From positions 62,001 to 126,000 of the forward strand of contig NZ_PPPU01000016.1 of NCBI RefSeq assembly GCF_006483455.1: a stretch of DNA of 64,000 bases, written 5' to 3'. Both the position numbers and the translations under genes were made by a program. Under the pieces are notes generated by a model that saw nothing but the letters and a program-made list of their open reading frames with translations, searched no databases and had not been told where the DNA came from. The stretch is from Methylomonas koyamae (GTDB lineage Bacteria; Pseudomonadota; Gammaproteobacteria; Methylococcales; Methylomonadaceae). Positions within the stretch are counted from its first letter, which is position 1; every line of letters begins with the position of its first letter. Shown here piece by piece: positions 62,401 through 64,000 of this stretch.

Positions 62401-64000
62401 TCCGCCCCCGGAAAGCGGCAGGCCATGCCGACGATCGCGATGTCGGCATTCGCTTCGGCGCCGGATTCGCTGGCGACCGTCTCGGCTTCGCCGCGGCACA
62501 AATACTCAACGACCCGGTCGATGCTGGGATAGTCGAACAATAAATTGGCCGGCAAGCCGCCGCAGCCGAAGGCTTTTTCCAGTTCGTCGGTCAGGCGCAC
62601 GGATAAATTGGAATCCAGACCGAATTCGCCGAACGCGGCATCGCAACCGATTTCGGCCGGCTCCAGACCGGACACTTCAGCTACCCGCTGCCGCAACCAG
62701 GCGCGCACCGCCTCGGCGTCGGGCCGGGTTGCGGCGGCGCCGGATTCGGTTGGCGCCAATTGCCGTTCCAGATTGCGATTGATCCATTGCGCCAACGGCT
62801 GCAAGCTGCGTTGCAGGAAACCGCGCTTGGTTGCCGCGCGCTGGATTTTGCCGCTGGTGGTTTTCGGGATCGCACTTTCCCGCAACAGCGCGATGGCGGC
62901 GGTTTGCAGCTCGTGGCCGTCGGCCACCGCCTTGCGGATGGCCGCGAACAATTCCTGCGCATGCTGCTCGGGCTTGAAGCGGCGCGAGGTCTCGGCGACC
63001 ACCACCAGGCGTTCCTCGCCGTCGGCGGTGACGGTAAAGGCCGCGGCGCCGCCCATCTTCAATAACGGGTGGGCCTTATCCACCGTCCATTCGATATCCT
63101 GCGGATAATGGTTTTGGCCGCGGACGATGATGACATCCTTCAAGCGGCCGGTGATGTAGAGTTGATCGGCGTATAAAAAGCCCAGGTCGCCGGTGCGCAT
63201 CCAGCGCCGGCCGGAATCGTCGCCGGCCACACAGGCGTGAAAGGTGGCCTGGGTCTGCTCCGGATTTTGCCAATAGCCCGGCGATACCGCACCGTTACGC
63301 ACCCAGACTTCGCCGACCCGGTCGGCCGGGCATGGCGCCAGGGTATCGGGGTCGACAATCAGCAATTCGGTATCGGCAATCGGATAGCCGCTACCGGCCA
63401 GCGACAATGCCGACGGCTCGTCGGCGCTGGCGAATACCAGCCGGTTGCGTTGCAATTCGGCGGCGCGGACCCAGACTTCTTCCGCCGCCGGCCGCTCGTG
63501 CCGGTGCTGGCCGCTACCGGCGTAGTGCAGGCCGGTAACGATACAAGCCGCTTCCGCCAATCCCCAACTGGGGCTGAACACGCGGAAATCGAAGCCCGCC
63601 GCGGCGAAGCGTTCGGCGAAGGCGCGCATGGTCTGCATCCTGACCGGTTCGGCGCCGTTCAGCGCGTGTTGCCAGCGGCTCAGGTCCAGCCCGGCCAATT
63701 GCTCGTCGCCGACGCCGTGCAGGCACAGGTCGAAGGCGAAGTTCGGGCCCATGGTATGGGTGATGCCGAAGCGGCTGATCGCTTCCAGCCAGCGCGCCGG
63801 CCGTTGCACGAAGGCGGCATTGGGCAGGATGTAACAGGCCATGCCGCAATAGACCGGCGTCAGCAGGCCGTAAATCAGGCCCAGATCGTGAAACGGCGGC
63901 AGCCAGGTCAACAATCGGGACTCGGCGCTGTGGACCCCACTGCGGTCGAAGTACTGCATGTTACACATCAGGTTGGCGTGGGTCAGGATCACGCCCTTCG
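53445..64000 (-). CDS. Hybrid starter NRPS-PKS, FAAL-ACP-KS-AT-ACP-ACP-AMT-cMT-C-A-T, 5' truncated
   Basis: The frame is open to the right edge, so the first part of the acyl-AMP ligase lies outside. Counting from 63992, the order is: FAAL to about 380 (LPPFHDLGL); ACP near 457 (GLDSNLS); KS 517-950 (DTACSSS); AT 1034-1340 (GHSLGEY, R-A-F-H, malonyl-like); two ACPs near 1419 and 1510, both LGADSLVL; class III aminotransferase 1690-2110 (PLP Lys in TYGKVAG); methyltransferase near 2294 (VLEVGAGTG, C-methyl type); C with HHMIIDG near 2600; A with D-L-Y-N-N-A-L-T-Y-K, close to an alanine code; and T near 3444. No ketoreductase is present, which fits transamination of the beta-keto group. It resembles MycA and McyE. 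Confidence 0.94.
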   Translation of the reverse strand, partial: KGVILTHANLMCNMQYFDRSGVHSAESRLLTWLPPFHDLGLIYGLLTPVYCGMACYILPNAAFVQRPARWLEAISRFGITHTMGPNFAFDLCLHGVGDEQLAGLDLSRWQHALNGAEPVRMQTMRAFAERFAAAGFDFRVFSPSWGLAEAACIVTGLHYAGSGQHRHERPAAEEVWVRAAELQRNRLVFASADEPSALSLAGSGYPIADTELLIVDPDTLAPCPADRVGEVWVRNGAVSPGYWQNPEQTQATFHACVAGDDSGRRWMRTGDLGFLYADQLYITGRLKDVIIVRGQNHYPQDIEWTVDKAHPLLKMGGAAAFTVTADGEERLVVVAETSRRFKPEQHAQELFAAIRKAVADGHELQTAAIALLRESAIPKTTSGKIQRAATKRGFLQRSLQPLAQWINRNLERQLAPTESGAAATRPDAEAVRAWLRQRVAEVSGLEPAEIGCDAAFGEFGLDSNLSVRLTDELEKAFGCGGLPANLLFDYPSIDRVVEYLCRGEAETVASESGAEANADIAIVGMACRFPGADDTAAFWDLLRSGTSAVRPLPAERKALLAGLVDDVDALGAAGWLDGIDLFDPAPFHISPKEAEILDPQQRLLLTAAWTALEQAGISREELAGSATGVFIGISGSEYGQLAWRSDSSLDGHAGTGTAASIAANRLSYFLDLRGPSLAVDTACSSSLVAVHLACQSLLAGECDTALVGGVNLMLNPALTRALGKAGMLSATAACHSFDAAADGYVRGEGVGLVVLRRETLAAARGNRVLAYIAGSAINQDGHSFGLTAPNGVAQRALLRRAYAAAKLEPNTVDYLEAHGTGTALGDPIEAGALAEVVGAGRERPCLIGSVKANIGHLEAAAGIAGLIKAVLCLQHNAVPPLAGFSALNPHIRFDAKALAVNTELRLFATEQPLRHIGVTSMGFGGSNAHVVLRRAEPAVAAVKRPQRSHYALLLSAERPADLAALAAAYLDFLQAGAERWASLCYQANRGRSGLPYRSVLHAADSGELLAGLARLAQSGQAGPAVVAGTPKPLAFLFTGQGSQYAGMARGLYAHAPVFRATVDQCDLLLSGAGMAPVAPLLFGPDALDHDHLAETATAQPALFVVGYALARYFESCGLAPAVAVGHSLGEYVAACFAGAMSLADALRLVVLRAQLMQRCSDRGGMLAMLTGKAAALELIAADPALALAADNGPAQVTVSGPLPALEALTERAKAAGIAVLPLKVKRAFHSADMEPILEEFRAVANQVAWQAPRLPVIGNLHAAPVARFDADYWVEHLRQPVRFRECIAAAEALGVGTFLEIGAQPALAPMLRRFDPAPAVVSSLDAQRPDWLALNSALAELWRAGYRVDFGSAWAGETFDQLDLPGYPFQPSRFWLQPTTRTPMTTATATTTTGELARLLAPLLKCATDDIDPNRSFLELGADSLVLVEFLRQVQGRFGVQVAIHSLFEDLRSLQALAAWLAEQGVTSPAGAETADVAAATAVASWLQRQLGLLLKRPAGELDNRRSFLELGADSLVLTELLRLVSERYAVDIGMARLFAELSSIDTLAPAIAAASPKLDAEPAAAAALPAPAESEQAPLPFAAPGAAAPGDWHGLLERQLDAFNRLVQDQLGLLRGGVSSQSQPAPVVPASSPSPVPAATPALRPATPLPAAGNAAAAGLNPAQQQHLRELAAAYQAKHAGSKRYAETYREVFADYRSSLGFRQATKAMIFPLVVKTAAGSRIYDLDGNEFVDLTMAFGSSLLGYNPELVKQALAAQLADGIQVGPKSPLVGEAAQLVRDLTGCERVAFANSGTEAVMTAVRLARAVTGRTRIVRFAGSYHGHSDTMLVKAGGEGGSGLPIAPGVPLSVAQDAIVLAYGDEAALATIQRHAGELAAIVVEPVQSRRPGLQPREFLQRLREIASAAGCALIFDEIITGFRLAPGGAQEYFGVRADLVTYGKVAGGGMPIGIVAGNARFMNAIDGGPWQFDDDSYPAATATFFAGTFSGHPLTMAAAVAVLRQLRDAGPALQAGITAKTARLVQELNDYFAAEGFAIRVNHAGSLFRFVFFDNYSVEFQPIEANLFFYHMTLRGVYIWEGHTCFLSSAHSEADVDFIVRAGRESAQALRQGGFFPPPAGSPMPASRDTAGSEAGAQALNALATALAAQALRELHALPGQVGGVCQVERAASAIGVAPKRRRLFGRLFAMLNEAGWLRAVGEDWELLQSLPVATADLEREARSSADAAAVDLLLQCAAALPAVLCGRSDAAEVLFGGENYALLQRLYRHAPGAAAANVALARAAVAAVADVSGKASVLEVGAGTGSATAQLLPGLSRRDLRYLFTDLSSAFLHRAEREFAAYPQLEFATLDIERDPAEQGFVRQSFDLIVASNVLHATADLGKTLSHLHSLLAPNGRLLLLECVGRQPWLDLIFGLTDGWWAFQDSTLRADYPLLPAAAWTDLLQRAGFIEAAAEVHAGYQAVITARLPQAPAALPLNGAQQDILVHLELSEEVQAAYNEVVLFELAGTPERDKLEQAFRGVVARHDSLRAALSEDRSQVVIGQEPDTTLVEADFSDLPAALAEAKAREWVLARSAEPFDLTRPPLIKAFLARLGDDRYWLLFLAHHMIIDGISYGLLIQEIVEFYRHLRDGSALALPRPVTLAEANRRVAAQRPQDREFWLQQFGQGVPALDLPTDYPRPPEQRFAAQRTCLVLDAEVAAQLKALTQRCNATPFMVMLAVYRLLLNRLSGQQRSVIGVPVSMHGDRPSESFIGFGVNVLPIVGNSDSQATFADYLQQAKHDFLQAFEHRGFPFAELVRAVNPERDPSRPALVSAVFNYEAVGALAGGGLRFTPLVPPSAHTKYELTLDVVADASQTVLVLTSNTALFAADTAERLLARYAKLLAQLAAAPDTRLGGIDLLLDAEREGLGMNPPIAYDNRCLHHLFADQAELTPERIALRWHDTELSYRELDAQANRLAHLLQQHGVGVEDRVAVCLARGPQLVVALLAVLKAGACYVPVDPNYPAERRAVILGCAEAKLLIADTADAAISAAANAAPLLSPADPRLASCPDTAPASTVSPEHLAYIIFTSGSTGLPKGVAIEHRNAASMIDWAAQEFALPAGAGMLASTSVCFDLSVYEIFYPLAHGGKVVMVDNILHLPELARQDDIALINTVPSAMEEILRQRAVPASVRTINLAGEALPLALVQGIQQHYPDVAVYNLYGPSEDTTYSTFVRFPEGFQGPVTIGRPIAGSQLYLLDADLNPVPAGGKGEIYLAGNGLCRGYFGNQVGTAAAFLPDPFSATPGARMYRTGDLGRLNPDGMVEYLGRSDFQVKIRGHRIELGEIETVLAQVPGVQRAVVIADGEPGRQRLLAFYSAETELGDALKQTATAKLPAFMVPGVCIRLAEFPLSPNGKIDRRQLAQLAHGQEAAEAAPGGQLPRNALESEIAAIWAEHLQLDSIHIGDDFFALGGHSLLATQILYEINRRHGCRLRLTDIMKHPTVAELAEAVLEHALQDSPDLQALLAELVRDGAELAAS

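Noticed and set aside
1-64000. CRISPR array, tRNA, rRNA or riboswitch
   Set aside because: I looked for regularly spaced repeats and conserved RNA cores and saw none; a covariance search would be needed to exclude small RNAs.

Overview
The window looks like chromosomal DNA of a Gram-negative gammaproteobacterium. It has outer-membrane lipoproteins, an RND tripartite pump, sigma-54 regulation and a type VI-like sheath protein. The GC-rich codon use and the palindromic intergenic repeats recall methanotrophs of the Methylococcales (Methylomonas-like), but that is an impression and no sequence here proves it. I saw no rRNA, tRNA or CRISPR array.

Layout. 1-7.3 kb is a patchwork of accessory genes: the end of a TssC-like sheath gene, a toxin-like ORF, a lipoprotein, a cysteine-rich secreted repeat protein, an SDR with an altered active site, and an AT-rich ATPase plus PD-(D/E)XK pair that looks like a defence cassette. 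Palindromic repeats and a decayed copy of an alcohol dehydrogenase 3' end lie between them. 7.3-12.2 kb holds housekeeping-type genes: an iron alcohol dehydrogenase with an ABM monooxygenase, a CBS protein, a parallel beta-helix protein and a lipoprotein hydrolase. 12.3-18.2 kb holds a sigma-54 two-component system (NtrC/NtrB type) and, next to it, two divergent envelope transcription units, each preceded by a sigma-54-like promoter. A small caspase-like protein and a 58-residue exported peptide follow. 18.5-24.6 kb is an RND adaptor/pump/outer-membrane-channel operon with a full -24/-12 promoter match and an upstream palindrome. 25.0-27.6 kb is an AT-rich island with a secreted metzincin and a lipoprotein.

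From 27.9 kb to the right edge, everything is on the minus strand in one tightly packed transcription unit of more than 36 kb. It encodes a hybrid NRPS-PKS. Read in the direction of transcription: a giant starter protein, truncated by the window edge (FAAL-ACP-KS-AT-ACP-ACP-aminotransferase-C-methyltransferase-C-A-T); a thiazole module (Cy-A with embedded oxidase-T, cysteine code); a PKS module (KS-AT-KR-DH-ACP) ending in a dead epimerization-like domain; an NRPS dimodule ending in a thioester reductase (C-A-T-C-A-T-R); MbtH; a DUF711 protein; a type II thioesterase; an ABC ATPase and permease; a LolA-like periplasmic carrier; an outer-membrane barrel; and a phosphopantetheinyl transferase. 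If the line is colinear, the product is a beta-amino (perhaps alpha-methyl) fatty acyl-Ala-thiazole-C2-X-Leu-like chain released as an aldehyde or alcohol. It would be exported by a dedicated Lol-like route. This is the most interesting system in the window; the ATPase-nuclease pair and the dead E domain come next.
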